Shown here: one piece after another, positions 52,956 through 62,577 of the stretch
How positions within the stretch are numbered: the first letter of the stretch is position 1
Layout of the letters: every line of letters starts with the position of its first letter
Assembly (NCBI GenBank): GCA_964657445.1
Contig: CAZZVB010000001.1
Coordinates: 5,617-69,616, forward strand
Length of the DNA: 64,000 nt
DNA from: LMUY01 sp964657445
GTDB lineage: Bacteria > Pseudomonadota > Alphaproteobacteria > Acetobacterales > Acetobacteraceae
Direction: 5' to 3'
Translations under genes and position numbers: made by a program
The notes under the pieces: model-generated
Database searches by the model: none
What the model was told of the DNA's origin: nothing
What the model saw: only the letters and a program-made list of their open reading frames with translations

Positions 52956-53697
52956 AATAGGTGGCGCGGCCGCCGGTGATGTCGAACACGCCCGCGGTGG
53001 AAAACGAGCACTCCTCGCTCATCAGCCAGGCGGCCAGCGCCGCAATCTCCTCCACCTTCACGAAGCGACCCATCGGGATCTTGCTGAGCATGTAGTCGAT
53101 CTGCGACTGGCTCATCTGCTCGAACAACTCGGTCGCAGCGGCGGCCGGCGTTATGCAATTCACCAGCACGCCCTTGCCCGCGAGTTCCTTCCCCAGCGAC
53201 TTGGTGAGCGCGATCAGCCCCGCCTTGGACGCGCTGTAATGCGACGCGTTGGGATTGCCCTCCTTGCCGGCCACGCTGGCGATGTTCACCACCCGGCCGT
53301 AGCCGCGCGCGACCATGCCGGGCAGCACGGCGGACGAGACGAGGTAGGGCGCAATCAGGTTGATCTCGACCACCAGGCGCCACTCGGCGGAGGGTAGTTC
53401 CCAGGTGGGCGCGTTGCCGCCGGTGATGCCGGCGTTGTTGACCAGGATGTCGATGCGGCCATGCGCCGCCTCGGTCTGCGCGGCGGCGGCGCGCACGGCT
53501 GCTTCGTCCGTCAGATCGACCGTAACCGCACTGGCGCCGGGTAGCGTCGCCACCGTATGGGCCAGGCGGCCCTCGTCACGGTCCCACAACGAGACGATGG
53601 CGCCGGATGCGGCGGCACGCTCGGCAATGGCAAGCCCGATGCCGCGGGCGCCGCCGGTGATGACGGCGACGCGGCCGTTCAGGTCGATCTGGTTCAT
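52954..53697 (-). CDS. Short-chain dehydrogenase/reductase (SDR)
   Basis: The 247-residue protein has the classical SDR marks: TGGARGIG cofactor loop, NNAG, and catalytic YxxxK (YSASK), plus a PG/PAA substrate-loop region. Such enzymes oxidise or reduce alcohols and ketones with NAD(P)(H). A GGGAGGT ribosome site fixes ATG 53697. It is transcribed alone; the product is not assignable. Confidence 0.92.
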   Translation of the reverse strand: MNQIDLNGRVAVITGGARGIGLAIAERAAASGAIVSLWDRDEGRLAHTVATLPGASAVTVDLTDEAAVRAAAAQTEAAHGRIDILVNNAGITGGNAPTWELPSAEWRLVVEINLIAPYLVSSAVLPGMVARGYGRVVNIASVAGKEGNPNASHYSASKAGLIALTKSLGKELAGKGVLVNCITPAAAATELFEQMSQSQIDYMLSKIPMGRFVKVEEIAALAAWLMSEECSFSTAGVFDITGGRATY

Positions 53698-53895
53698 GTT
53701 ACCTCCCAAGCTCGTGCGGCTACCGGCGCTGCGAACCGCGCGTTCGCCTTGCCAACCCACGAGGGAGGAAGGCTATGCCCGCGTAGAGTGATCGCATAGA
53801 GGCCGAGGCGCCGGCATTTGCGGATTTCAAGTTCGTCCCGGACGTCGGTAACCTGGCGCACCATCTCGTCGAGCGCACCCGAGAGTGTTCCGTGC

Positions 53896-54780
53896 TTAAG
53901 GCGTCCCGGCACCAGACAGCTTATCGTGCAGGATATCCAAAGCCTCGACAGCCGCCGCGATCCGTCTCGGATTGCCCGATGCGCGGGCGAGGGACAGGCG
54001 TTGCTCCATGAAGTCCAACGCCTCCGTCTGACGGCCACCCTCGTAGGCCAGCACACCGAGCTGGAAAAGCGACTGGTCCGTCATCACCGGATCTTTGGCC
54101 TTCAGGGCGTCGGCGAGCAGGCTTTCCAGCACGGCACGGGCCGCGGCCATGTCGCCCAACTCATACTGATTCTGGGCGAGGTTCATGCGCACCGGGAATG
54201 TCTTGGGATCGTCCAGCGGGAGCAGTGCTGAGGCCTCGGCCAGGAGTGCCTCGTTGATCTGGCGTGCTTCCTCAAACTGTTTGGTCTCGTGCAGGCAAAA
54301 GGCGAGACGCTGCCGTGTGCCGAGCTGGGCGAGCTTGCTGACCCCGTTCTGCGCCATCAAGGGCAGCGCCAAGCGGTAATGCGGGATCGCGGCATCACAG
54401 CGCCCTATTTCCTCGTTCTGACGTGCGATCGCGTAATGCAGCGCCTCCTTGTCCCCGAGATCGAGGAATGGGTGCTCGGCCTCGATGCGCAGCGCTTCCT
54501 CCCCGTGGAGAATGGAATCCTGCATGCGCTCGCCTTTGTTCTCCACGAACGAGCGCAGTTGCATCACCCGGCCGCGGTCCTCGCTGTCGGGTGCTGTAAG
54601 GGGCTCGATCTCGTCCAGCTCTCCCAATACGGCGCGCACGCTGAACCTGGCCGCGGGATCGAGCACCATGGTGTGGATCGCGGCCAAGCGGACCGCCGCC
54701 TGATTGTCCGCCGCGGCTACACCCTTGCCGATCAGCGGGAGAGACAGGAACAAAAGCAGGGCCCTTCGCAATGTTTTCAT
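53896..54780 (-). CDS. Exported TPR-like protein
   Basis: The 294-residue protein starts at ATG 54780, followed by a signal peptide (RALLLFLSLPLIGKGVAAA). Several helix-pair repeats of TPR type follow: HYAIARQNEEIGRCDAAIPHY, LAFCLHETKQFEEARQINEAL, MNLAQNQYELGDMAAARAVL and LGVLAYEGGRQTEALDFME. TPR proteins usually mediate protein interactions; here this would be in the periplasm. Partners are unknown. The longer upstream reading frame lacks coding character. Confidence 0.8.
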   Translation of the reverse strand: MKTLRRALLLFLSLPLIGKGVAAADNQAAVRLAAIHTMVLDPAARFSVRAVLGELDEIEPLTAPDSEDRGRVMQLRSFVENKGERMQDSILHGEEALRIEAEHPFLDLGDKEALHYAIARQNEEIGRCDAAIPHYRLALPLMAQNGVSKLAQLGTRQRLAFCLHETKQFEEARQINEALLAEASALLPLDDPKTFPVRMNLAQNQYELGDMAAARAVLESLLADALKAKDPVMTDQSLFQLGVLAYEGGRQTEALDFMEQRLSLARASGNPRRIAAAVEALDILHDKLSGAGTP

Positions 54781-54895
54781 GGCGCACCTGACTGGTGAGA
54801 GGTTCAATGGGGCGACGATGCCAAGGGTGTTCGCCACAGTCGCTTCCTGGCCGTCGTAAGATGCGAACTCGTGGCCGGAGTGGCAAAGGCTCTCC

Positions 54896-55270
54896 ATGAA
54901 AAGCTTCGTGCGCTGGCTCGACCGCTACATCTACGTCGACCGCCTGCGGTTGCGCCCGGCCCAAATGCTGCCGCGGATGCGGCCGCACGAGTGGGTGTGG
55001 TACGTCGCCGTGCTGCTTGCCAGCGGCCCTGTCCTGTTCTGGGTGTGGGACCGCGTCGGCGATTGGCTCGCCGGCCTGCCGGGCGGCGTCCTCCTCAAGC
55101 TGGCCGCCTACCCGTTCGGCGGGCTGCTGCTGGGCGGGGTGTGGCTGCTGGTGCTGCCGGCGCGGCAGGCGCGGCTGGAGGCAGAGGGCGAGGGATGGCT
55201 GGTCGCGGCACTCATGCTGGCCGGGCAGCTGCTGTACCTGCTGATGCGCCACCTGCTGGCGGCAAGTTGA
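54896..55270 (+). CDS. Small membrane protein, uncharacterised
   Basis: The 124-residue protein has an N-terminal charged region (RYIYVDRLRLRPAQML), then about three hydrophobic segments (about 34-58, 62-86, 96-121). No family is recognised. It is divergent from the TPR gene, 115 bases apart, and its end may overlap a small reverse gene. Confidence 0.65.
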   Translation: MKSFVRWLDRYIYVDRLRLRPAQMLPRMRPHEWVWYVAVLLASGPVLFWVWDRVGDWLAGLPGGVLLKLAAYPFGGLLLGGVWLLVLPARQARLEAEGEGWLVAALMLAGQLLYLLMRHLLAAS

Positions 55271-55481
55271 GCCGGAGTGCGCGAAGCCTGCATGAGGTTC
55301 GCGCGCCGCTGCGCAGCACCAGCACGGCCGCGGAGATAAGCCGCCTCGATACCGCGAGCCAGCTGCCCGAGCCCGGTGCGACCTCCGCCACCTCGCTCCA
55401 GGTGATGCGCCGCGTGCCGGCCCAGCTTGCCAGGACCACGCGCCGCCGGTCAGCTCTCTTGGAAATCACGCCTTGCTTCAC
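55212..55481 (-). CDS. Possible small PH-like protein
   Basis: An 89-codon frame from GTG 55481 overlaps the stop of the upstream reverse gene (GTGA), as real coupled genes here do. Its middle reads RRITWSEVAEVAPGSGSWLAVSRRLISAAVLVLRSG, which resembles a bacterial PH-domain strand pattern. It overlaps the end of the forward gene 54896-55270 by 59 bases, which weakens the case. Confidence 0.4.
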   Translation of the reverse strand: MKQGVISKRADRRRVVLASWAGTRRITWSEVAEVAPGSGSWLAVSRRLISAAVLVLRSGARTSCRLRALRLNLPPAGGASAGTAAARPA

Positions 55482-55765
55482 GCATCACCCTCCGCAGCCC
55501 GGCGCCGTGCATCCGCCCACTCCTTTGCATCGCGTGCGTCCGCATCGGCATCGAAGCCCTCGTGGTCATAGCGAAACGCGATCGCGTCGCGCCACTCCGT
55601 GGAAGCCGACCATCGATCGAGGTACCGTGCCTTGCCGTCCGCATCGAGCGACAACCAGAACGGCAGCCAGCTCAGGACAATGTAAGTCTCGGCAAGTCCC
55701 TGGTTCGCGGGTTCATCGGCGGAAAGCCCAGGGATGGCCACCCAGGGCGGGGGCAGTTCGTCCAT
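55478..55765 (-). CDS. Small acidic protein, uncharacterised
   Basis: The 95-residue protein starts at ATG 55765 behind GAGGCGC. It begins MDELPPPWVAIPGLSADEP, has a hydrophobic LAETYIVLSWLPFWLSL segment, and an acidic tail rich in Asp, Ala and Arg (RYDHEGFDADADARDAKEW). No family is recognised. It directly follows the broken PH-like gene, whose natural end would be only two bases before this start. Confidence 0.62.
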   Translation of the reverse strand: MDELPPPWVAIPGLSADEPANQGLAETYIVLSWLPFWLSLDADGKARYLDRWSASTEWRDAIAFRYDHEGFDADADARDAKEWADARRRAAEGDA

Positions 55766-55766
55766 C

Positions 55767-56280
55767 TCAGTGCGCCTCGATGGTGTGATCGGCGATCCAG
55801 CCGAAACCGAAATAGCCGACGAGAGGCCGCGTGCGATCGCCTCGGCCAGCACCGCGCCGTAGGCATCAAGCTCCATGCCACGCGGCGCTGGCCCGCCGAT
55901 GCGCACCGAGCGGCCACGCCGGGAGACGCGAACGTCAGGCAGAACGTGGTGACCACGTTCCCGTACATCCCGACCACCTCGGCATGGTCCACCTGCCGCC
56001 ACGGCACCACCGGCTCAGCCAGGCCGGGGCAGCGGAAGCCCTCTGGCGTGAGCACGAGATAAGGCACGCCGCGCCGCTGCCAGCGCACCGCCATCGCCGC
56101 TACCAGGCCTGCGCCGAGCAACAGGCAGAAGCCGAGCAGGCCGTAGAGCGTCCAGTCGTCCAGCCCCGCGCGGGCCACCAGCACGAGGCCCGCCAAACCC
56201 GATAACGCGAAAGCCGCGCCAAGCGCGAGGAACACCAGCAGCGGCTTCGGGTCCTCGTGGAACGCCGTCTCCTTCAGCAC
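55767..56280 (-). pseudogene. Two-helix membrane protein with PH-like domain, frameshifted twice
   Basis: Translation from GTG 56280 (overlapping the upstream stop, GTGCTGA) gives two membrane helices (about residues 11-36 and 40-62) and a PH-like domain, ending in frame at ...YGNVVTTFCL. Sense then continues in a second frame (DVRVSRRGRSVRIGGP, to about LAEAIA) and then a third (RPLVGYFGFGWIADHTIEAH, stop). Restoring one base near 55936 and one near 55825 would give 171 residues ending two bases before the next gene. It resembles STM3941-like proteins. It is either a true pseudogene or two sequencing deletions. Confidence 0.65.
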
Positions 56281-57788
56281 TGCGGGGCGTCCGCGAGCAG
56301 CCGCTCCAGCCAGGGGCGCCGCCGCGCCGGAGGCGTGATCGCGATGTCCTTCAGCGTCAGCATGCCGTCCACGATGGCAAGCCGGGCTTCGATGCGGCCA
56401 TCCTGCGGGCCGGGTGTCGCGTGCGGGTCGGGGCCGAACGGGGCGCTCACGCGCAGGGTGGCGAAGTCCGGGCGCAGGATGGAGCGCGCCGGAATGGCCC
56501 GGCTGACCCCGTCGTACTCCGCGCCGAGCAGGCATTCGCCCGGCGGCAGGGCGGCCGCGGCCGCGCAGAGCCAAGCGCTGGTGTCGATCCAGCGCCACGC
56601 CCCGCCTTCGCGGTGCCAGAGCTGGCTCGCGTCGGAATGTCCCGCATAGGCCGAGGTCGCGGGCACGACCAGCAACCGGCCCTCGGGGGAGGCCAGGACC
56701 ACGGGCGGCTCGACGACCGCTAAGCCCAAGCCGGCGCGGACGGAGAGGCGCCAGCCGTCGCTGTCGCTGCGGTCGAACACGTCCAGCGAAGAAGCGCCTG
56801 GCCTTTCGGCGTCGGTCCCGCGGAGGATCCGGAACGCGAACTGCCCGTCGCCGCCGGGGACGAGACCTGCGTTGTCGGAACCCTCGACCAGCTCCGCCAG
56901 TGTGAAGCGGTGGTCGCGCAACGCCTGCCATTTGGCGGCGTCCCGTGCGCGCGCGTCCTCAAGCGTGCGGCGGATGCTGGCAAGCAGCGCCGGGTCGGTC
57001 ACGCCGCGGGCCACCTCGAGCAGAATGCGGTTCGCGTCCACGAAGCCGCGACCGTCGAGACTGCCGGCGACCGCGTCGTTCCACGCCTGGGCCAGCGCCG
57101 GCGGCGGCCCCTCTGGGATTTGGCTCACGCGCGAAGCGGGCCCGTCGATCCAGGATTTCACCGCGAGCCCGCCGAGCAGGAGGAGCGTGGCCGTGAAGCC
57201 GAGCCCGCGCACCGCGCCACGGGCGAGCCGGCCGGCCAGCCCGGACCTTTCGCGCACCGGCGCCACGATCAGCCGCACCGCGATCCCGGTCGCGGCCTTC
57301 ATGGCGACCAGCGCCCAGATGATCGCCACAACCGGCCCGCCGATCACCAGGCTCCAGAACAGCGCAAAGGCGAGTGCGGTGAGCACCTGGCCCGGTTGAG
57401 CCACGAACGGCGCGCCGAGCCGCGCCTCCGCCGCTGCGAAGCCCGCCTGAAGACGACGCCGGTGGCGCGCGGCCAGCCAGAGATTCACCCCGGCGGCGAG
57501 CGTGGCCGCGGCCGCCGCAAACACGATGAAGCCCTGGTCCTCCACCATACCAGGCGAGTCCGTGCCGGGCGCGAACACGGATGGGGCGACGCCTGCCAGC
57601 GCGTCGGCAAACCGCGCGGCTGCGTCTGGGGCGCGATAGAGGAAGAAACTCGCGACCCCCCATGCGGCCATCGCGGCCGACCACAGCCACGGCCGGGCTG
57701 GGGCCTGCCAGCCGGAGGCTTCCTGGAACAGCGCGGACGCGGCACGCTGGACGTGCTCGTCCGGCCGGGTGCGCCAGCCGAACTGCAT
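56274..57788 (-). CDS. Large membrane protein, uncharacterised
   Basis: The 504-residue protein (ATG 57788; a TTG six bases upstream is possible) has about five membrane helices in the first 230 residues. A large soluble C-terminal part follows, in which beta-rich segments alternate (DSDGWRLSVRAGLGLAVVEPPVVLASPEGRLLVVP). No known family is recognised. The first gene of a reverse unit, it is followed by the broken PH-like gene and one or two small genes, suggesting a joint function at the membrane. Confidence 0.72.
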   Translation of the reverse strand: MQFGWRTRPDEHVQRAASALFQEASGWQAPARPWLWSAAMAAWGVASFFLYRAPDAAARFADALAGVAPSVFAPGTDSPGMVEDQGFIVFAAAAATLAAGVNLWLAARHRRRLQAGFAAAEARLGAPFVAQPGQVLTALAFALFWSLVIGGPVVAIIWALVAMKAATGIAVRLIVAPVRERSGLAGRLARGAVRGLGFTATLLLLGGLAVKSWIDGPASRVSQIPEGPPPALAQAWNDAVAGSLDGRGFVDANRILLEVARGVTDPALLASIRRTLEDARARDAAKWQALRDHRFTLAELVEGSDNAGLVPGGDGQFAFRILRGTDAERPGASSLDVFDRSDSDGWRLSVRAGLGLAVVEPPVVLASPEGRLLVVPATSAYAGHSDASQLWHREGGAWRWIDTSAWLCAAAAALPPGECLLGAEYDGVSRAIPARSILRPDFATLRVSAPFGPDPHATPGPQDGRIEARLAIVDGMLTLKDIAITPPARRRPWLERLLADAPQC

Positions 57789-57981
57789 CGTCAACGCGGG
57801 AAGAAAGGGACCGGCATGCCGGCCTCAACGCCGGAGCGGGTCGGTGGATCATGCTCGCGACCGTCCTCGCGGCGGCAGCGCACCGACCGGCATCCGCGCA
57901 ACCCGGACGCCGACACGCTGACCTCATCCCACCCCCGCCCGCGACTCTTGCTTTGCCGCCCTCTCTGATACACTCGAGGCC

Positions 57982-59118
57982 ATGCCCAGACGTCTTGCTC
58001 TTTTCATGCTGCTGCCTTTGCTCGCCGCGGCGGCACCCGATACCGCCGCCCCTGCGGTCACCGTCGTCCACGCCACGGCCGGAACGCTGGCCGAAACGGT
58101 GCTGGTGACGGGGACGCTGGCGGCGCGGGAGGAAGTGCTGGTCAGCCCGCAAATCGACGGCCTTGCCATCACGGCCATCGACGTGGAGGAAGGCGACCGG
58201 GTGACCGCCGGGCAGGTGCTGGCGCGGCTTTCGCACGACGCGCTCGACGCCAGCCTGGCGCAGAACACGGCGCAGCAGGCGCGCTCGGAAGCCGCCATCG
58301 CGCAGGCGCAGAACGCCATCGCCGAGGCGCAGGCGTCGCACAACCAGGCCGACCTCGCCTTCGCCCGCGCGCGCGACCTCGTCACCTCGGGCATCACCAG
58401 CCGGGAGACCTTCGACACGCGGCAGCAAGCCGCCCAGGTGGGGTCGGCCCGGCTGACGTCCTCCGTCAACGCGTTGCACGCGGCGGAGGCGGATGCCGCG
58501 CTGACGCGCGCGCAACGGCAGGAGCTGATGGTCAAGCTGGACCGCACCACCATCCGCGCGCCGACCGCCGGCATTGTCAGCCGCCGGACCGCCCGGCTCG
58601 GCGCCGTCATCGGCATGACGGGGGAGCCGCTGTTCCGCCTGATCGCCGATGGCCAGATCGAGCTGGAGGCGGCGGTGCCGGAAACCCGGCTGGCGCAGCT
58701 GCGGCCCGGTCAACCGGCGCAGCTCACCACGACCGGCGCCATCCTGCCCGCGCATGTCCGGCTCGTCGCGCCTGAGGTGAACCAGACCACAAGGCTCGGC
58801 CGCACCCGCATCGCGCCGGATGACGCCGCCTCCGTCGGCACCATCGGCAGCTTCGCGCGCGCCACGGTGGAAGTGGCGCGGCAGACCGGGGTGATCGTGC
58901 CGCTCTCCGCCGTGCTGTTCGACCCCGATGGCGCCCACGTTCAGGTCGTGAAGGACGGCACGGTGGAAACACGCACCGTGACCGTCGGCCTGCGCAACGG
59001 GGGCAAGGCGCTGCTGACGGCGGGTGTGCAGTCCGGTGAGCCCGTGGTCGCGGTGTCCGGCACCTTCGTGCGCGATGGCGACCGGGTCACGCCGGTCGAA
59101 CCGGCGGCGGCGGGCTAG
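57982..59118 (+). CDS. RND efflux membrane fusion protein (periplasmic adaptor)
   Basis: The 378-residue protein has a signal peptide (about 1-19). It shows the HlyD/AcrA pattern: VLVTGTLAAREEVLVSPQIDG and VEEGDRVTAGQVLARL of the lipoyl half-motif, a long Ala/Gln-rich helical hairpin (about 85-175), and the second half-motif DRTTIRAPTAGIVSRRTARLGAVI. It bridges the inner-membrane pump and an outer-membrane channel. The pump gene follows 4 bases later; no outer-membrane factor is adjacent. Confidence 0.94.
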   Translation: MPRRLALFMLLPLLAAAAPDTAAPAVTVVHATAGTLAETVLVTGTLAAREEVLVSPQIDGLAITAIDVEEGDRVTAGQVLARLSHDALDASLAQNTAQQARSEAAIAQAQNAIAEAQASHNQADLAFARARDLVTSGITSRETFDTRQQAAQVGSARLTSSVNALHAAEADAALTRAQRQELMVKLDRTTIRAPTAGIVSRRTARLGAVIGMTGEPLFRLIADGQIELEAAVPETRLAQLRPGQPAQLTTTGAILPAHVRLVAPEVNQTTRLGRTRIAPDDAASVGTIGSFARATVEVARQTGVIVPLSAVLFDPDGAHVQVVKDGTVETRTVTVGLRNGGKALLTAGVQSGEPVVAVSGTFVRDGDRVTPVEPAAAG

Positions 59119-59122
59119 CGCC

Positions 59123-62100
59123 ATGGCCCTCAACATCTCGGGTGCGTCGATCCGCCGCCCGATCCCCGCACTCGTGCTGTTCACCATCCTGCTGGTGCTG
59201 GGGGTGGTCAGCTTCCGCAGCATCCCCATCACCCGCGCGCCCAATGTGGACGTGCCGATCATCTCCGTCACCGTCACCCAGTCGGGCGCCGCACCCGCCG
59301 AGCTGGAGACGCAGGTCACCCGCAAGATCGAGGATTCGGTGGCCAGCGTGTCCGGGGTGAAGCACATCACCTCCTCCGTCACCGACGACACGTCCACGAC
59401 CCTGGTGGAGTTGCGGCTGGAGGTCAGCACCGACCGGGCGCTGAACGACGTGAAGGACGCGGTGTCGCGCATCCGCACCGACCTGCCGCGCACCATCGAC
59501 GAACCGGTGATCGAGCGGATCGACGTGGTGGGCCAGGCCATCCAGACCTTCGCCGCTTCCGCGCCGGGCATGACGGCGGAGCAGCTGTCCTGGTTCATCG
59601 ACGATACCGTGCTGCGCGCGCTGCAGGGCGTCTCCGGCGTCGGCAAGGTGGAGCGTATCGGCGGCGTGTCGCGGGAGATCGAGGTCAATCTCGCGCCCGA
59701 CCGGCTGGCCGCACTCGGCGTCACCGCCGGGCAGGTGAACGCGCAGCTTCGCGCCACCAACGTGGAGCTGGCGGGCGGCCGCGGCGAGGTGGGCGGGCAC
59801 GAGCAGGCGATCCGCACCCTGGCCAATGCCGGCAGCGTGGATGCTCTGGCCGACACGCGCATCGTGCTGCCGGACGCGCGGGAGATCCGGCTGTCGGACG
59901 TCGCCACCGTGACCGATGGGTTCGAGGAGCCGCGGAGGTTCGCCCGGCTGAACGGCACCACGCCCGTGGTGGCGTTCGCGGTGTATCGCGCGAAGGGCGC
60001 CAGCGACGTGACGGTGGCGGCGCGGGTGAAGGCGCGGCTTGCGCTGCTGACGCAGCAATATCCCGGCGTCAGGACGACCCTGATCGACGACTCCGTGCGC
60101 GGCACGTACGGAAGCTACTTGTCCGCGATGCATTCGCTGCTGGAGGGTGCGGCGCTGGCGACGCTGGTGGTGTTCATCTTCCTGCGGGATTGGCGGGCCA
60201 CGCTGCTGGCCGCGGTGGCGCTGCCGCTGTCGATCCTGCCCGCGTTCTTTTTCATGGAGCTGATGGGCTTCTCGCTCAACTTCGTCAGCCTGCTCGCCAT
60301 CACGCTGGTGACCGGCATCCTGGTGGACGACGCGATCGTCGAGATCGAGAACATCGTGCGCCACATGCGGATGGGAAAATCCGCCTGGAACGCCTCGATC
60401 GAGGCGGCGGACGAGATCGGGCTGGCGGTGGTGGCGATCACGCTGACGATCGTGGCGGTGTTCGCGCCCGTCAGCTTCATGGGCGGCATCCCTGGGCAAT
60501 ATTTCAAGCAGTTCGGGCTCACGGTCGCGGCGGCCGTGCTGGTCAGCCTGCTGGTGGCGCGGCTGCTGACGCCCGTGATGGCGGCGTATTTCCTCAAGCC
60601 GCATGGCGGCCAGGGCGCGCTGCCGGACGGGCTGATCATGCGGTTCTACCACCGGCTGCTGCGGGCGACGCTGTCCTGGCCCTACCTGACCCTGGGCGCC
60701 GGGCTGGTGCTGTTCGCGCTCTCGCTGTGGTCCACCACCCTGCTGCCGACCGGGTTCATCCCGCCGCAGGATGACAGCCGCATCGTGCTGAGCCTGGAAC
60801 TGCCGCCGGGCGCCACGCTGGCCAATACCCGCGCCAAGACCGATGCGGTGGCCAAGCTGTTCCTGACCGAACCCGGCGTCACCAACGTCTTCGTGGTCGG
60901 CGGCGCGACCCCGACCGGCGCAGGCGCCTCGATCCGGACGGCCTCCGTGGTGGCGACGCTGACACCGAAATCCGACCGCGACCGTAGCCAGAAGACCATC
61001 GAGGAGGCGCTGTCCCGCCACCTCGCCACCATCCCCGACCTGCATGGCTGGTACGTGAACGACCGTGGCGAGCGGGAGCTGTCGGTCACCGTTCTGGGAG
61101 ACGAGCCGGCAGCGCTCAGCCGGGGCGTGGCGAAGCTGGAGGCGGCGATGCGCCGCCTGCCCGGCTTCCGCGACGTCGCGGCCAACGCGGGCGTGGACCG
61201 GCCCGAAATCCGCGTGCTGCCGCGCAACGAAGAGGCCAGCCGCTTCGGCGTCACCACCGAGGCGATCGCCGACGCGGTGCGCATCGGCACGATTGGCGAC
61301 ATACCCGCCAACCTTGCCAAGTTCCGCGACCGTGACCGCCTGATCCCGATCCGCGTCCAGCTTGACCCGGCGGCCCGCACCAGCCTCGCCTCGCTGGAAG
61401 TGCTGCCGGTGCCGGGCGCCAACGGCCTAGCCGTGCCGCTATCCGCGGTGGCCGATTTGGGCTTCGGCGCCGGACCTTCGTCCATCGAGCGGTATGACCG
61501 GGTGCGGCGGGTCTTGATCGGCGCCGACCTGGCGCGCGGAAAGGCCTTAGGCGCAGCCTTGGCCGATGTTTACGCGCTGCCCGAGGCGAAAAACCTGCCG
61601 CAGGGCGTGCGTGTGCAAAGCGGCGGCGATGCCGAGATCATGGGCGAGGTGTTCGACGGCTTCACCAGCGCGATGGGCGCCGGGTTGCTGCTGGTGATGG
61701 CCGTGCTGGTGCTGCTGTTCGGCGACGTGTTCCAGCCGGTGACGATCCTGCTGTCCCTGCCGCTGTCGATCGGCGGCGTGATCCTGGCGCTGCTGCTGAC
61801 GGGGGAGGCGCTGAGCATGCCGGTGGTGATCGGCGTGCTGATGCTGATCGGCATCGTCACCAAGAACGCGATCATGCTGGTGGATTTCGCGATCGAGGCG
61901 CGCGCCAAAGGCGTCTCCCGCCGCCAGGCGATCACGGAGGCCGGCATGAAGCGGGCGCGGCCGATCGTGATGACGACGGTGGCGATGGTGGCGGGAATGG
62001 TGCCGTCCGCATTCGGCGTGGGCGATGGCGGCGAGTTCCGCGCGCCCATGGCGATCGGCGTGATCGGCGGCTTGGTGGTGAGCACGCTGCTCAGCCTGGT

Positions 62101-62224
62101 GTTCGTGCCGAGCTTCTACACCGTGATGGACGACCTGTCGGGCCTGGCCAAGCGGCTCGGCCGGGGGCGGACGAATGCGGCGAAGCGCGGGCTGCCGGAG
62201 GGCGCCGAACAGCCCGCGGAGTAG
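59123..62224 (+). CDS. RND-family efflux permease
   Basis: The 1033-residue protein is full length for an AcrB/MexB-type pump: twelve helices with two large periplasmic loops. ISGASIRRPIPALVLFTILLVLG starts the first helix. The proton-relay pair D402-D403 is in GILVDDAIVEIENI, and the second repeat has the GIVTKNAIMLVDFA block. It exports drugs or other compounds across the envelope with the adaptor before it. ATG 59123 lies 4 bases after the adaptor stop. It converges on a small lipoprotein gene with a 4-base gap. Confidence 0.95.
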   Translation: MALNISGASIRRPIPALVLFTILLVLGVVSFRSIPITRAPNVDVPIISVTVTQSGAAPAELETQVTRKIEDSVASVSGVKHITSSVTDDTSTTLVELRLEVSTDRALNDVKDAVSRIRTDLPRTIDEPVIERIDVVGQAIQTFAASAPGMTAEQLSWFIDDTVLRALQGVSGVGKVERIGGVSREIEVNLAPDRLAALGVTAGQVNAQLRATNVELAGGRGEVGGHEQAIRTLANAGSVDALADTRIVLPDAREIRLSDVATVTDGFEEPRRFARLNGTTPVVAFAVYRAKGASDVTVAARVKARLALLTQQYPGVRTTLIDDSVRGTYGSYLSAMHSLLEGAALATLVVFIFLRDWRATLLAAVALPLSILPAFFFMELMGFSLNFVSLLAITLVTGILVDDAIVEIENIVRHMRMGKSAWNASIEAADEIGLAVVAITLTIVAVFAPVSFMGGIPGQYFKQFGLTVAAAVLVSLLVARLLTPVMAAYFLKPHGGQGALPDGLIMRFYHRLLRATLSWPYLTLGAGLVLFALSLWSTTLLPTGFIPPQDDSRIVLSLELPPGATLANTRAKTDAVAKLFLTEPGVTNVFVVGGATPTGAGASIRTASVVATLTPKSDRDRSQKTIEEALSRHLATIPDLHGWYVNDRGERELSVTVLGDEPAALSRGVAKLEAAMRRLPGFRDVAANAGVDRPEIRVLPRNEEASRFGVTTEAIADAVRIGTIGDIPANLAKFRDRDRLIPIRVQLDPAARTSLASLEVLPVPGANGLAVPLSAVADLGFGAGPSSIERYDRVRRVLIGADLARGKALGAALADVYALPEAKNLPQGVRVQSGGDAEIMGEVFDGFTSAMGAGLLLVMAVLVLLFGDVFQPVTILLSLPLSIGGVILALLLTGEALSMPVVIGVLMLIGIVTKNAIMLVDFAIEARAKGVSRRQAITEAGMKRARPIVMTTVAMVAGMVPSAFGVGDGGEFRAPMAIGVIGGLVVSTLLSLVFVPSFYTVMDDLSGLAKRLGRGRTNAAKRGLPEGAEQPAE

Positions 62225-62228
62225 CCGC

Positions 62229-62468
62229 TTAGGAGTGCGGCGGCAGGTTGTAGGCGCCGGGCGGCAAGCTGTTCGGAGTCGAGAACGGCACATTCGGCCC
62301 GGAGTTGAGGAAGCTGCCGCCGGGCGACTGCGCCGACACCAGCGGCTCCGTATTGAACCCGACCTGCATGGCAGGCTCCGGAGCAGGTGTGGCCTGCTGA
62401 GCGCAGCCTGCGAGACCGAGGGAGAGGATAACGAGGGGGAGCGCGAGTGCTTTCATGATGGCCGGCAT
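62229..62468 (-). CDS. Small lipoprotein
   Basis: The 79-residue protein has a clear lipoprotein signal (LSLGLAGC; lipidated Cys at about 22) and a short Pro/Ser/Asn-rich mature part without known domains. The second ATG at 62456 may be the true start. It is convergent with the RND permease. Role unknown. Confidence 0.75.
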   Translation of the reverse strand: MPAIMKALALPLVILSLGLAGCAQQATPAPEPAMQVGFNTEPLVSAQSPGGSFLNSGPNVPFSTPNSLPPGAYNLPPHS

Positions 62469-62577
62469 GTGTGCGTCCCGGTTGGGCGTCGCAAATCACG
62501 CTGCGGTGCATGGGCCGGCCCGCACGCAAGGTGGTGACTTAGCGCTGGTTTAGAGTGGCGCGGCCAGAAGCAGCGGC

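Noticed and set aside
53694..54056. 120-codon reverse frame between the SDR and TPR genes
   Set aside because: Overlaps the TPR gene out of frame and its translation lacks coding character; the 53698-53895 gap holds nothing I can name.
57789..57981. Promoter-like boxes before the RND adaptor gene (TTGCTT and TACACT)
   Set aside because: Spacing is only 15 bases and the match is weak.
56959..60105. 1048-codon reverse open frame across the RND adaptor and permease
   Set aside because: Antisense to well-supported RND genes, with Arg/Ala-rich translation and no domain.
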